NCBI GenBank assembly: GCA_029560585.1
Contig: JAKQKQ010000072.1
Location: 1 to 34,510, forward strand
Reading direction: 5' to 3'
DNA length: 34,510 nt
Source: Verrucomicrobiota bacterium
GTDB taxonomy: Bacteria > Verrucomicrobiota > Verrucomicrobiia > JADLBR01
The position numbers and the translations under genes were made by a program. This document shows positions 1 through 7,742 of this stretch, in pieces (positions within the stretch are counted from its first letter, which is position 1; each line of letters starts with the position of its first letter). The notes under the pieces are model-generated. The model did not search any database, was not told the DNA's origin, and saw only the letters and a program-made list of their open reading frames with translations.

Positions 1-261
1 AACGGCTTCTTCGACATCACCAACGGCACCCTGCAGTTCGTTTTCTCGGGCTCGATGACCAACGATTTCTACGTGTTCGCCCAATACGATTCGATATCCG
101 GGGATCCGTTCCTCGGCGTGCAGAACCTCCCGACCGGATACGCGATCGACTACGCTTTCGGGGGCAACCAGATCGCGCTGGTGATCCCGGAGCCCTCGAC
201 CGTTGCCCTGCTCGCCGTGGGCCTCGCCCTGGTGGCGTGCCTGGCCCATCGCCGCCGCTAG
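1..261 (+). CDS. C-terminal end of a PEP-CTERM sorted surface protein (5' end outside window)
   Basis: The frame is open from base 1 and ends at the TAG at 259-261, so 86 residues of a longer protein are seen. The visible part is a polar beta-rich stretch followed by a PEP-CTERM tail: the motif VIPEPST, a hydrophobic helix (VALLAVGLALVACLA) and a final basic cluster HRRR. PEP-CTERM tails are known to be recognised by an exosortase, which removes the tail and delivers the protein to the envelope or extracellular matrix. No exosortase gene is in this window. The N-terminal domains, and so the function of the protein, cannot be seen. The sorting tail is clear; everything else about the protein is unknown. 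Confidence 0.85.
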   Translation, partial: NGFFDITNGTLQFVFSGSMTNDFYVFAQYDSISGDPFLGVQNLPTGYAIDYAFGGNQIALVIPEPSTVALLAVGLALVACLAHRRR

Positions 262-612
262 ACCAGGAACTTCAAACCACGGATATCGTTCATGGCGCGG
301 ATGAGATGCTATCCGTGGGACCGTCGTGGACTAAGATTCAGGCCACGGATCGTAGGAGCCTGCTTGCAGGCGATTCGAATCGCTCGCGAGCGCGCTCCCA
401 CGTCCCATCTTCATCCAAGGGTGGTTCCCCGCCTGCGGGGCATGGGATTCTGGCTCGATAATAGCCGAAGGCTGTAGCGGCGAGCGTGAGCCAGCCATCC
501 CTCCGCATGTAGGAGCCGCCTCGCACGTGCCATCTTCATCCTCGTTGGGCATGCGATCTGGCCCAAGGTTTCTGTCGCCTCCGGCCCCTCTCATGACCTA
601 GGATCTGCCGCC
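262..612. other. Repeat-bearing intergenic spacer
   Basis: There is no convincing gene between the PEP-CTERM tail and the beta-propeller gene. The spacer holds a 50-bp palindromic REP-like unit (352-401) and a partial relative starting GTAGGAGC at 509. An 18-bp near-direct repeat occurs at 399-416 and 524-541 (CACGTCCCATCTTCATCC with one change). A small perfect hairpin, CCCCGC-CT-GCGGGG, lies at 427-440. Short frames across it change strand and read through these palindromes, so I do not call them genes. Confidence 0.6.
352..401. repeat. REP-like palindromic repeat, copy 1
   Basis: This 50-bp unit starts GTAGGAGCCTGC and ends GCGCTCCCAC, so its ends pair (GTAGGAGC with GCTCCCAC, one wobble). 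Inside are CCTGC-TT-GCAGG and the self-complementary CGATTCGAATCG and CGCTCGCGAGCG. A second unit of identical length with six differences lies at 3954-4003. Such GTAGGAGC...GCTCCTAC units resemble REP elements of other bacteria, which REP-associated (Y1) transposases can spread. No such transposase is in this window. Confidence 0.75.
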
Positions 613-2202
613 ATGAATCGGCGCCTGTGCCCCTTCCTCTTGCTCCCTTTGCTCTTCCCCTGCGCCATGCGGCTCCATGCGTCCAATGATTGGCCCTGCT
701 GGCGGGGACCGGGCCAAAATGGTGTCGCCGCAGACATCGCCGCCGCGACCGGCGCGATCGCCACAAATGGCGTGAGGCCAATTTGGACCAGCGAGCCGAT
801 CCTCTCCGAGCGCGACGGCGGATACGGTTCGCCCGTGGTCGCGGGCGGAAAGGTCTACGTCTATTGCTGCTGGCGGACGAAGCACCCCGTGGAATACCGG
901 ATCGTCCGCGAGGAGAACCTGGCCGACATCGGCGTCCGGCGCCCCGCGGCGCTCTCGGATGCGCGCCACGCCGAAATCGAGGCAGCGCGGGTCTCGCAAG
1001 AACGCAAGGACGTGGGCCCCGATGAACTCGACGGGTGGATGGAGCGCTGGTCCGCCCAACACCTCACGCCAGAGGAAAGGAAGGCACCCGGGGTGGCCCA
1101 GTACACCCTGGATCGTCTTCGCCGTGGCGAGGGGGCCCTGCCCATCGAGACGCTCGAGACGCTCGCCTCGATCATCGACAAGAAGTTCGAGAGCGAGGCG
1201 GCCCTCGATGCCTGGGCCGCCTCCAGCGGCATCGACCCGATGCTCTGGCGCCGCCAGATCCGCTCAAAAATCCCCGACTACGAGCGCACCGAGGAGGATG
1301 TCCTGTTCTGCCTGGATGCCGAAAATGGAAAAACGCTTTGGAAATATTCGCAGCCCAGCCGTTCGACGCGATGGAGTTCCTCCACGACCCCGTGCGTTGC
1401 GGGCGGCGGCGTCTTCTTCCTGGGCGCACAGTGTACCGCATATGGGCTCGACGCAGCCACCGGCGCCGAACGATGGAAAACTCCGATCGCGGGTCCGACC
1501 GTGGCCGGCAACGGCTGCAACTCATCGTTCGCATTCGCCGACGGCAAGCTGTTTGTCATGGCGGGCCGCCTCGTCGCGCTCGACGCGGGAACCGGAAAGA
1601 CCCTCTGGGAGTGCAAGGAGGTCACAGGCTTCAGCTCTTCGCCCGTGATCTGGCGAAACGCGGGCAAGACGTTCGTGATCTGTGGCGAGTCGAGGCGCTG
1701 TGCCGTTGACGCCGCGACCGGGAAGATCGCGTGGCGGGTGCCGACGCCGGGGCAAAGCACACCGGCCGTCAGCGGGGACATCATGGCCATCGGCCACGGC
1801 CACGGATTGATTGCCTATCGCCTCTCGCCCCAGGGTGCCGAGAAGATCGCCGAAACCGACAAGGGGGGATCGAAGGGCGGCAGCCCCATCGCCGCGGGAA
1901 ATCGCATCTATTCCGGAACCTTCGAGGCCGCTTGTCTCGACACGACCTCGGGCTCCCTGCTCTGGACTGCCCACCGGGGCCTCGACGGCTATTCCTCCGG
2001 CGCGCTCGCAAACGGTAGACTCTGGTGCCTAGGGAAGGGCAACCTCCTCGCCATCGATCCCGAAACCGGCAAGGAACTCGCCCGCACCCGCGTCGACTTC
2101 CTCAAGTGCGGCTCGCCCGCCTTCGCCAACGGTAAGATCTTTGTCCGAACTCGCAAGGGGATCACCTGCTACGACCCCGGCGCGAAGCCGTCGAACCTGT
2201 AA
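613..2202 (+). CDS. Secreted PQQ-binding-like beta-propeller (BamB-like) protein with a helical insertion
   Basis: The protein has 529 residues. Residues 1-24 form a signal peptide with a hydrophobic core FLLLPLLF. The mature start NDWPCWRGPGQNG is the usual opening of PQQ-type propeller proteins in Planctomycetes and Verrucomicrobia. Blade-type motifs of the form DAxTGKxxW recur near residues 235-243 (DAENGKTLW), 280-288, 324-332, 366-374 (DAATGKIAW), 443-451 and 482-488. Between blade one and the later blades, residues about 90-228 are charged, predicted helical and lack propeller motifs; they look like an inserted helical region. Family members act as scaffolds or, less often, quinoprotein-like enzymes. 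No dehydrogenase catalytic set is evident here, so the role is open. The gene stands alone between repeat-bearing spacers. Confidence 0.85.
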   Translation: MNRRLCPFLLLPLLFPCAMRLHASNDWPCWRGPGQNGVAADIAAATGAIATNGVRPIWTSEPILSERDGGYGSPVVAGGKVYVYCCWRTKHPVEYRIVREENLADIGVRRPAALSDARHAEIEAARVSQERKDVGPDELDGWMERWSAQHLTPEERKAPGVAQYTLDRLRRGEGALPIETLETLASIIDKKFESEAALDAWAASSGIDPMLWRRQIRSKIPDYERTEEDVLFCLDAENGKTLWKYSQPSRSTRWSSSTTPCVAGGGVFFLGAQCTAYGLDAATGAERWKTPIAGPTVAGNGCNSSFAFADGKLFVMAGRLVALDAGTGKTLWECKEVTGFSSSPVIWRNAGKTFVICGESRRCAVDAATGKIAWRVPTPGQSTPAVSGDIMAIGHGHGLIAYRLSPQGAEKIAETDKGGSKGGSPIAAGNRIYSGTFEAACLDTTSGSLLWTAHRGLDGYSSGALANGRLWCLGKGNLLAIDPETGKELARTRVDFLKCGSPAFANGKIFVRTRKGITCYDPGAKPSNL

Positions 2203-2444
2203 CCCCTCGACGTCGGCCAAAGCCGACACATCTCCGGCCACGCATGTGCCATTTTGGCGCTATTGGCATCGCCCCAACAAAAGCTACATCATGCTCAATA
2301 CCAACGATTAATACCATTTGGATGCCCATCCTTGGACTGGCATGGCGCATGCGATTCAAAGTGAGGAACGGCCCCCTGAAGAAACGGGTGGGAGGTGGGC
2401 CGCGAGACGAGCCTCCCACCAAGAGAACGAAAGGAGGCATTGAG

Positions 2445-2903
2445 ATGAGAGCGTTGACACAATGGGATCCCTTCCGTGAGTTGGAGCACTTCTCGCGCCA
2501 TCTGGCGTCGGCAATGAACCGGCCTGTGCCGGAACAGCGGGGCGAGGGGCGCGACGAGTGGCTCCTGTCGGCCGACTGGGCGCCCTCGGTCGATATCCTC
2601 GAGGACGACAAGGTCTACACCATCAAGGCCGATCTTCCCGAGGTGAAGAAGGAAGACGTGAAGGTCTCCGTCGAGAATGGCGTGCTGGTGATCACCGGCG
2701 AGCGCCGCGCCGAGAAGGAGGAGAAGGGCCGGCGCTACCGCCGGATCGAGCGGAGCCACGGCAGCTTCGTCCGCTCCTTCACGGTACCCGAGGACGCCGA
2801 TTCGACCAAGGTCTCGGCGGCATTCAAGGATGGCTTGCTGATCGTGACCTTGCCGAAGACCGAGGAGGCGAAGCCAAAGAACATCGAGGTCAAGGTGACC
2901 TGA
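2445..2903 (+). CDS. Small heat shock protein, Hsp20/alpha-crystallin family
   Basis: This 152-residue protein is a holdase chaperone that binds unfolding proteins. The ATG at 2445 is preceded by a strong Shine-Dalgarno run (AAAGGAGG at 2430-2437). The open frame continues upstream to 2244, but the residues there are not Hsp20-like. The N-terminal arm begins MRALTQWDPFRELEHF, typical of bacterial class A Hsp20. The alpha-crystallin domain runs from about residue 45 (WAPSVDILEDD) with GVLVITGER near residue 81-89 and the conserved A-x-x-x-x-G-L motif as AAFKDGLLIVTLPK near 125-138. The tail has an I-x-V version (IEVKV) of the I-x-I oligomerisation motif. A clear terminator follows, so this is probably a single-gene transcript. 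Confidence 0.95.
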   Translation: MRALTQWDPFRELEHFSRHLASAMNRPVPEQRGEGRDEWLLSADWAPSVDILEDDKVYTIKADLPEVKKEDVKVSVENGVLVITGERRAEKEEKGRRYRRIERSHGSFVRSFTVPEDADSTKVSAAFKDGLLIVTLPKTEEAKPKNIEVKVT

Positions 2904-2925
2904 TCACCGCGAAGGGATTCAGATC

Positions 2926-2957
2926 AGGGCGGGGCCATGGAGGGCTCCGCCCTTTTT
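2926..2957 (+). terminator. Rho-independent terminator of the hsp20 gene
   Basis: A 10-bp stem AGGGCGGGGC (2926-2935) pairs with GCTCCGCCCT (2944-2953) through one G-U pair and an 8-base loop. A run of five T follows (2953-2957). It lies 23 bases after the hsp20 stop codon. It may also face the convergent DUF1460 gene. Confidence 0.85.
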
Positions 2958-2984
2958 GCTTTCACTTTTCGAGCCTGGCGGGCA

Positions 2985-3890
2985 CTACTTGATCGGCCGA
3001 CCCACGATGATGCCAGCATGGCCAGAGAACCGCGCGAGATAATCGCTGAGGCGGTCGTCGAGCGTGACCTTTCGGACGCCTCTCTGGGAGGAGGCGTGCA
3101 TGAAGTGCAGCACGCCCTTGGCGTCGCGCTGGGCGAGGCCGACGTGCGAGCAGAAGGCGCCCAGGTCCTTCGACGTGATGCCAATGATATCGCCATTCTG
3201 AAGCTTCGGCTCGATGGCCGCCACGCGGGATTTCGGGATGTGCCAGACCTCCATCGCCGTGATTCGCTTCTCGTGCTCGCGCATGGGCCCGAGGAGTTTC
3301 GGGTTCTCCCGCAGATAGCGATAGTGCTTCCAGCCATTCGACATCTCGCAACACGTGTTGTAGTGGCGCGCCGCGCCGGGCAGCTCGCGCGCCATGCCCT
3401 TCACGAGCCCACGCCGGTCGTTATCGGCCAACCAGTCCACGAGGTAGTGCAGCCGCGAGAGATATTCGCCGGTGCATTTCCCGTCGCGATATCGGTCCAT
3501 CTCGATGTAATGGAGCATGAGCTGCGGGGTGCGCGCCTCGGGCGGGTGATCCAGCATGCGCGCGAACGCCAGGGAAACTTCAAAGAATGTCCAGCAGTCC
3601 AGTCCGTCCAGATTGACCGACGGCGCCTCGATGCGGTCGTCGATCTCAAGCGTGTAGGACTTGTACGGCGTGCCCAGCAGCGCTCGGCCCACCGCCGCCG
3701 TGCGCTCGCCGATGGGCAGCGCCGCCCAGCCATCGGCCACGGCCCGCTTTTTCAACGCCTCGAACTTGCCGACCCCTTTGAAGACCGTCTCGAAGGGCAG
3801 GCGCTCCCACGATTCCGCGGCGGTGGCCGAGATGGCGCACGCCGCGAGCGCGGCGCACAACCGAAACGCATGACGCATTCCAAAAACCAT
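2985..3890 (-). CDS. Secreted DUF1460 family protein (NlpC/P60-like amidase candidate)
   Basis: From the ATG at 3890 the protein has 301 residues; the ATG at 3878 (MRHAFRLCAALAAC) is an equally good start and both give a signal peptide ending near TAAES. The open frame extends to 4106, but that part reads through a REP-like repeat and is unlikely to be translated. DUF1460 hallmarks are LLGTPYKSYTLE (71-82) followed by VNLDGLDCWTFFE, with Cys99 as the expected nucleophile. GAFCSHVGLAQ (244-254) carries the candidate catalytic His249. Characterised DUF1460 relatives have an NlpC/P60 papain-like fold and cleave muropeptides. A periplasmic or outer-surface peptidoglycan role is therefore likely but not shown. 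The neighbours are not functionally linked. Confidence 0.85.
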   Translation of the reverse strand: MVFGMRHAFRLCAALAACAISATAAESWERLPFETVFKGVGKFEALKKRAVADGWAALPIGERTAAVGRALLGTPYKSYTLEIDDRIEAPSVNLDGLDCWTFFEVSLAFARMLDHPPEARTPQLMLHYIEMDRYRDGKCTGEYLSRLHYLVDWLADNDRRGLVKGMARELPGAARHYNTCCEMSNGWKHYRYLRENPKLLGPMREHEKRITAMEVWHIPKSRVAAIEPKLQNGDIIGITSKDLGAFCSHVGLAQRDAKGVLHFMHASSQRGVRKVTLDDRLSDYLARFSGHAGIIVGRPIK

Positions 3891-3953
3891 AGGCGGCCAA
3901 CATGCGCCGCCGCGCCGCGGACGCAAGTGCGCACAGGAGCCACTTGTGAGTTG

Positions 3954-4003
3954 ATAGGAGGCTGCTTGCAGGCGATTCGGATCGCGCGCAAGCGCGCTCC
4001 TAC
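3954..4003. repeat. REP-like palindromic repeat, copy 2
   Basis: It matches the unit at 352-401 over its full 50 bp with six substitutions, sharing GCTTGCAGGCGATTCG and GCGCGCTCCTAC. Several differences keep the inner stems pairable, as expected for an element whose secondary structure matters. It lies between the DUF1460 gene and ychF. Confidence 0.75.
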
Positions 4004-4060
4004 GTCGCATTGACCAATCGACGACGGCGATCGGCCACAACCGGTGCCACCGACCAGAAA

Positions 4061-4092
4061 TCCTCTGCGCCCCCGCGTCTCTGCGGGAGAAC
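4061..4092. repeat. Possible dispersed CTCTGCG-rich repeat after ychF
   Basis: The segment reads CTCTGCGCCCCCGCGTCTCT followed by GCGGGAG. This low-complexity phrase resembles short CTCTGCG repeats that I recall in intergenic regions of unrelated GC-rich genomes. It lies just downstream of the ychF stop codon. Only one copy is in the window, so the repeat status is recalled rather than seen. Confidence 0.3.
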
Positions 4093-4102
4093 AAAAACCC
4101 GG

Positions 4103-5206
4103 TCACACGTTGAACCGGAACTCGATGACGTCGCCATCCTTGACGACATATTCGCGGCCCTCGAGGCGAAGCTTGCCGCTTTCTCGGGCCTTGGCCATCG
4201 AACCGAGGGCGATGAGATCGTCGTAGTGGATGGTCTCGGCGGCGATGAAGCCGCGCTCAAAATCCGAGTGGATCTTGCCGGCCGCGACCGGCGCGGTGTC
4301 GCCCGCGTGGATGGTCCATGCGCGGCTCTCCTTCTCGCCGGTGGTCAGGTAGGTGCGGAGGCCGAGGAGATGGTAGGCCGCGCGGATGAGCGAGCCGGCG
4401 CCTGATTCCTCGACGCCCAGTTCCTTGAGGTATTCGCGCTGCTCGTCGGGGGTGAGGTCCACCAGCTCGGATTCGATGCGTGCGGAGATCACGATGGCGT
4501 CGGTATCGTGGTGCTCTCCGACGTACATGCGCACTTTGCCCACGAAGGGATTGGCGGCGGCGTTCGCGAGCTGGTCTTCCGCGACGTTGCAGGCGAACAG
4601 CGTCGGCTTCGTGGTCAGCAGGAAGAAGCCGCGGGCGATGGCGCGCTCCTCGGGATGGAGGTCGAGGGTGTTGGCGGGTTTGCCCGCATCCAGGTGCGGG
4701 ACAATCTTCTCAAGGACGTCCTGCTCCGCCTTGGCGTGCTTGTCGCCGGCGCGGACAGCCTTCGCGCCCCGCTCGATGCGCTTCTGGACGGCCGCGAGAT
4801 CCGCGAGCACCAGCTCGGTGTTGATGATCTCGATGTCGCGCACCGGATCGACGCTGCCGGTGACGTGATGGACGTTCTCGTCCTCGAAGCAGCGGACGAC
4901 CTGCACGATGGCGTCGGCCTCGCGGATGTGGGACAGGAACTGATTGCCGAGGCCCTCGCCCTGGCTGGCGCCCTTCACGAGCCCGGCGATGTCCACAAAC
5001 TCGATGGCGGCGTGGACGACTTTCTTGGATTTTGACATCTCGACCAACCGGTCGAGGCGCGGGTCGGGAACGTTCACGACGCCGACGTTGGGATCGATGG
5101 TGCAAAAGGGATAGTTCGCGGCCTCCGCCTTGCGCGTGCGGGTGACCGCGTTGAACAGCGTGCTCTTGCCGACATTCGGCAGGCCGACGATTCCGACCCG
5201 TAACAT
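4103..5206 (-). CDS. ychF: YchF/OLA1 family ribosome-associated ATPase
   Basis: The protein has 367 residues, the usual YchF length. The P-loop is GLPNVGKST (8-16) and the switch II region is DIAGLVKGASQGEGLG (72-87). The base-specificity motif is NVAE (207-210) instead of the GTPase NKxD. This exchange is known to give YchF/OLA1 proteins preference for ATP. A coiled-coil region follows the G domain around 130-175, and the C-terminal TGS domain spans about 281-365, ending EYVVKDGDVIEFRFNV. The family binds ribosomes and is linked to stress and redox responses in other bacteria. The gene is transcribed alone, divergent from the SYLF gene. All core motifs are intact. Confidence 0.97.
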   Translation of the reverse strand: MLRVGIVGLPNVGKSTLFNAVTRTRKAEAANYPFCTIDPNVGVVNVPDPRLDRLVEMSKSKKVVHAAIEFVDIAGLVKGASQGEGLGNQFLSHIREADAIVQVVRCFEDENVHHVTGSVDPVRDIEIINTELVLADLAAVQKRIERGAKAVRAGDKHAKAEQDVLEKIVPHLDAGKPANTLDLHPEERAIARGFFLLTTKPTLFACNVAEDQLANAAANPFVGKVRMYVGEHHDTDAIVISARIESELVDLTPDEQREYLKELGVEESGAGSLIRAAYHLLGLRTYLTTGEKESRAWTIHAGDTAPVAAGKIHSDFERGFIAAETIHYDDLIALGSMAKARESGKLRLEGREYVVKDGDVIEFRFNV

Positions 5207-5299
5207 GGGGGGAAAGTCTCGCGAATCAGCACTTCCGAGTCACGGCGAAAAGGGCATGAATTCCCTTGCGCGTGTAACGGGGGAGGGCAGTTTTGCTGC

Positions 5300-6034
5300 A
5301 TGAGAGCGCACACGAGACGCGACGTTCTGAGGGCCCTGGCGTCGGCGGGGGGCGTTTTCGTCGCGGCGGCCCCCGCCAGCGCCGCGGGCCTGCAGGACGC
5401 GGTGGATCAGGCGGTGACCATCCTCCGGCGGTTCCAATCCATCCCGGAACAGTCGATACCGGCCGAGGTCATCCGGGACGCGCAGGGCCTGGCGGTGCTG
5501 CACGTGATCAAGGCGGGCTTCATTTTCAGCGGGCGCGGTGGCCAGGGCGTCGTGATCGCCCGCACGCCGAAAGGCTGGTCCGGTCCCGTGGGCATCACGA
5601 CCGGTGGCGCGGGATTCGGCTTTCAGATCGGGGCCCAGGTTTCGGAATTCGTGATCGTGCTCAACACCCCCGATGCCGTAAAGGCCTTCAGCCAGGGCGG
5701 CAACGTGGCGCTCGGCGGGGATCTCAGCGTGGCGGCCGGCCCCGTGGGCCGCAGCCTCGGCGCGGACGTGACGGCCAAGGCGGCGGTCTACACTTACAGC
5801 CGAAGCCAGGGGGTGTTCGCCGGCGTTTCTTTGGAGGGGACCGTCCTCGTCTCGGAACCCAAGCGCAATGCGGCCTACTACGGGACCAATGTCGCGCCGA
5901 TCGACGTGCTTTCGGGCAGGGTACTCCCGCCGGCGGGCGCGAAGATGCTGCTCGCAACCCTCGAGCAAATGGACCGCGCGTACGGGATCAAGGCACAGCA
6001 GTTGCCATCACCCACGAGCCCCACGAAACCATGA
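5300..6034 (+). CDS. Exported SYLF (YSC84/DUF500) lipid-binding domain protein
   Basis: The protein has 244 residues. The leader MRAHTRRDVLRALASAGG has a twin-arginine pattern (TRRDVL) followed by a hydrophobic stretch and an ASA cleavage-type site near residue 28, so Tat export is likely. The mature part is a full SYLF domain. It starts with the helix LQDAVDQAVTILRRFQ, then IPAEVIRDAQGLAVLHVIKAGFI, the Gly-rich core GGQGVVIAR and GWSGPVGITTGGAGFGFQIG, then NTPDAVKAF. It ends with a late VYTYSRSQGVFAGVSLEG segment. In eukaryotes this domain binds phosphoinositides; bacterial versions are periplasmic and poorly characterised. The small downstream frame at 6077 could be co-transcribed. Confidence 0.9.
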   Translation: MRAHTRRDVLRALASAGGVFVAAAPASAAGLQDAVDQAVTILRRFQSIPEQSIPAEVIRDAQGLAVLHVIKAGFIFSGRGGQGVVIARTPKGWSGPVGITTGGAGFGFQIGAQVSEFVIVLNTPDAVKAFSQGGNVALGGDLSVAAGPVGRSLGADVTAKAAVYTYSRSQGVFAGVSLEGTVLVSEPKRNAAYYGTNVAPIDVLSGRVLPPAGAKMLLATLEQMDRAYGIKAQQLPSPTSPTKP

Positions 6035-6076
6035 CGGCATGATTCCGGCAAATCCCCAGAAAGTGTCCCCGTCACC

Positions 6077-6268
6077 ATGGTCAAGCGGCTGTTGAATTGG
6101 ATCGTGGGCCTGTTGCGGCCCAAGATTTCTGGCGCCCTCGGCGAAATCCGCCTCGAGGTCACCGACGCCGAAGGCAAGATCCACTCGCATCGGTTCGTGC
6201 CGGGCCGAGGCAAGAAACGCGAGCCCACCATCCGCGATTTCTGCGCACTGGAAAAGGCCGAGGAGTAA
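6077..6268 (+). CDS. Small hypothetical protein
   Basis: This 63-residue frame starts 42 bases after the SYLF gene. It begins with an amphipathic, partly hydrophobic helix (MVKRLLNWIVGLLRP). A short mixed segment (LGEIRLEVTDAEGKIHSHRF) and a charged end ENAEE-like tail (LEKAEE) follow. No Shine-Dalgarno sequence is obvious. Codon use is like that of neighbouring genes. I do not recognise a family. It could be a membrane-peripheral partner of the SYLF protein or a chance frame. Confidence 0.45.
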   Translation: MVKRLLNWIVGLLRPKISGALGEIRLEVTDAEGKIHSHRFVPGRGKKREPTIRDFCALEKAEE

Positions 6269-6403
6269 TCCGTCGCGCCGATGACCCGCCCCCCGGCTCG
6301 TCCCCACATCGGGGATCACGCTGAATCGAAAATGCCAATCCCCTGGATCGGCGGCGGCTGCGCGCGCCGCACCAAAGGCCTGCGGCCGAAATGCAGCCTC
6401 ACG

Positions 6404-6568
6404 CTACGACCACTTGATCGCATCGTAGTTGCGGCGGAATTTCGCGCTGATGTTGCGCGGGGCATCGCCCTTGCCGTTCTGCACGACAACCTTCTTAGAT
6501 TCGGTCGCCTTCGTCTCCGCCTTCTTATGCGCGCTGCATCCGCAGCCAGCTCCACAACCTTCGCTCAT
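6404..6568 (-). CDS. Cys-rich miniprotein
   Basis: This 54-residue protein begins MSEGCGAGCGCSAHKK. The first dozen residues hold three cysteines in a C-x3-C-x-C arrangement with a nearby His, suggesting metal binding. A Lys/Glu-rich linker and a basic aromatic C-terminus (FRRNYDAIKWS) follow. The ATG at 6568 has a good Shine-Dalgarno (GGGAGG) 8 bases upstream. The open frame extends to 6628 but lacks a better start. A sigma-54-like promoter lies at the right distance (6616-6633). I do not know the family. The start signals and promoter make this more than a chance frame. Confidence 0.65.
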   Translation of the reverse strand: MSEGCGAGCGCSAHKKAETKATESKKVVVQNGKGDAPRNISAKFRRNYDAIKWS

Positions 6569-6615
6569 CTTCTGAACCTCCCGAACTCTTCTGCTTCGCT
6601 GCTCTGAGCGGGGGA

Positions 6616-6633
6616 AAGCTAGCACCATGCCAA
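6616..6633 (-). promoter_or_regulatory. Candidate sigma-54 (-24/-12) promoter
   Basis: Read on the minus strand the site is TTGGCATGGTGCTAGCTT. Against the sigma-54 consensus TTGGCACGGNNNTTGCTT it has two mismatches. It keeps the essential GG and GC dinucleotides exactly 10 bases apart. Transcription would start near 6605, giving a leader of about 37 bases before the miniprotein ATG at 6568. No enhancer-binding regulator is in the window. Confidence 0.5.
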
Positions 6634-6776
6634 ATCGGGCGCAATAGGAACGACAAAATCATAAGTCCTTTAACCCTAGGCGGTTATTCTAGAGCCAACG
6701 GGCTATGCGTCTTTCTCTCGCCCAGGCTTCCGTCGTTTCTATTGCGCCAAGTTGGCACTGCTTGGCCCTTGTCGTT

Positions 6777-6814
6777 GAAAATAAAAGGACCCGAATCCTT
6801 TCGGACCCGGGTCC
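6777..6814 (-). terminator. Strong intrinsic terminator, minus strand
   Basis: On the minus strand a 12-bp stem GGACCCGGGTCC / GGATTCGGGTCC closes on a GAAA tetraloop and is followed by TTTTATTTT. The two central pairs are G-U on the minus strand but A-C mismatches on the plus strand, so the hairpin favours leftward transcripts. It shows that something upstream (coordinates above 6815) is transcribed leftward, although no good gene ends nearby. Confidence 0.85.
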
Positions 6815-7722
6815 AAATATTGGGGTTGGGAGTTCGCCACGCTCTCTTTCCCATTTACTGGCATTTGGCGCCCAACGCGGTGGTTGGCTGCCAGCTCCCC
6901 GACGCTATTCTCCACGGCAAGCGGAGTTCTCGGTCTCGTAGCAGGACCGTCCCGGCGTTTTGTATCGCCGGAATTATTGAGTGAGGCCTCTTTGCCCGGT
7001 TCGATCCGCATCTGCCGATGCCGATTCGCCGAACAGGGTGATGAGATTCCCGCAAAGATCTCCGATAACCTCACCACCTTTTAACACAGGGTCTGCCCCC
7101 ACTTTTGGTGGGGCGTTGGCCCTATGCTACGGGTCTGACCTCTTACCTCTCAGGTTGCTTTCCCATTGCAGGTCGGGCGACGCTTCCGCGCCTCCCAATC
7201 ACGGGGCCTTCGGGCTTTGCCACGCCCCTGGAACCCCACGCCGCAGAACCATCCTTTCGCGCGGGCGCACCACTGGGGCACGCCCACCTTCGGGCGGGGG
7301 ACCTCCCGCCGACGAATTCCACGGCGACTGGCTTGTCAGTAGCAACCACTACCCTCTGGGTAACTGCATTTGATCGCCGGGCCGAAACATCCCGGCCATC
7401 ATCACTCGACTCGGCCGCGGTTTCTAATCGCGCCTCGCCGCTCAGGTTTCCCGATCGCATCAACCACCATGTGCGACCATGGCGGCAGAAACCGGTGAAA
7501 TATGCCTTGCTGATCTCCCGTTTCCGCTCAATCCGCAAGGGGCTGGCCCCGCCAGCGGGAACCAACCTTTGCTCGGTCGCCCGAGTTCATCCTGAGATCA
7601 CACCAGAGAATCACGCGCATTCTCCAGCACAATCCGTTCTTTCAAGGAACCTAAATCAACTTACTGCGCAAACCCAAATCGTCAAGGGGTCCACCTTTGT
7701 AAATATCGCATCGACAACAGGT

Positions 7723-7742
7723 TGTGAATAATCTGTGAATAA
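7723..7742 (-). promoter_or_regulatory. Tandem pair of consensus DnaA boxes
   Basis: Two copies of TTATTCACA (minus strand; TGTGAATAA at 7723-7731 and 7734-7742) lie 11 bp apart, one helical turn. Both fit the TTWTNCACA DnaA-box consensus fully. An A-run (7818-7826) is about 75 bp away. They may be part of a replication origin, a DnaA-titration site or a DnaA-regulated promoter. No dnaA, dnaN or gidA gene is nearby. Confidence 0.5.

Noticed and set aside
2330-2400. A heat-shock sigma-32 promoter before hsp20
   Set aside because: A CTTGGAC stretch resembles the -35 but no CCCAT-type -10 lies at the right distance; CIRCE is also absent.
6994-7010. A tRNA T-arm-like GGTTCGATCC
   Set aside because: The bases either side of the loop cannot pair and no acceptor stem or anticodon arm surrounds it.
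7143-7565. A 140-codon minus-strand frame in the structured spacer
   Set aside because: It has no Shine-Dalgarno, an Arg/Gly/Ser-rich product, no known family, and it reads through several strong hairpins. It may still be a remnant of a decayed gene.
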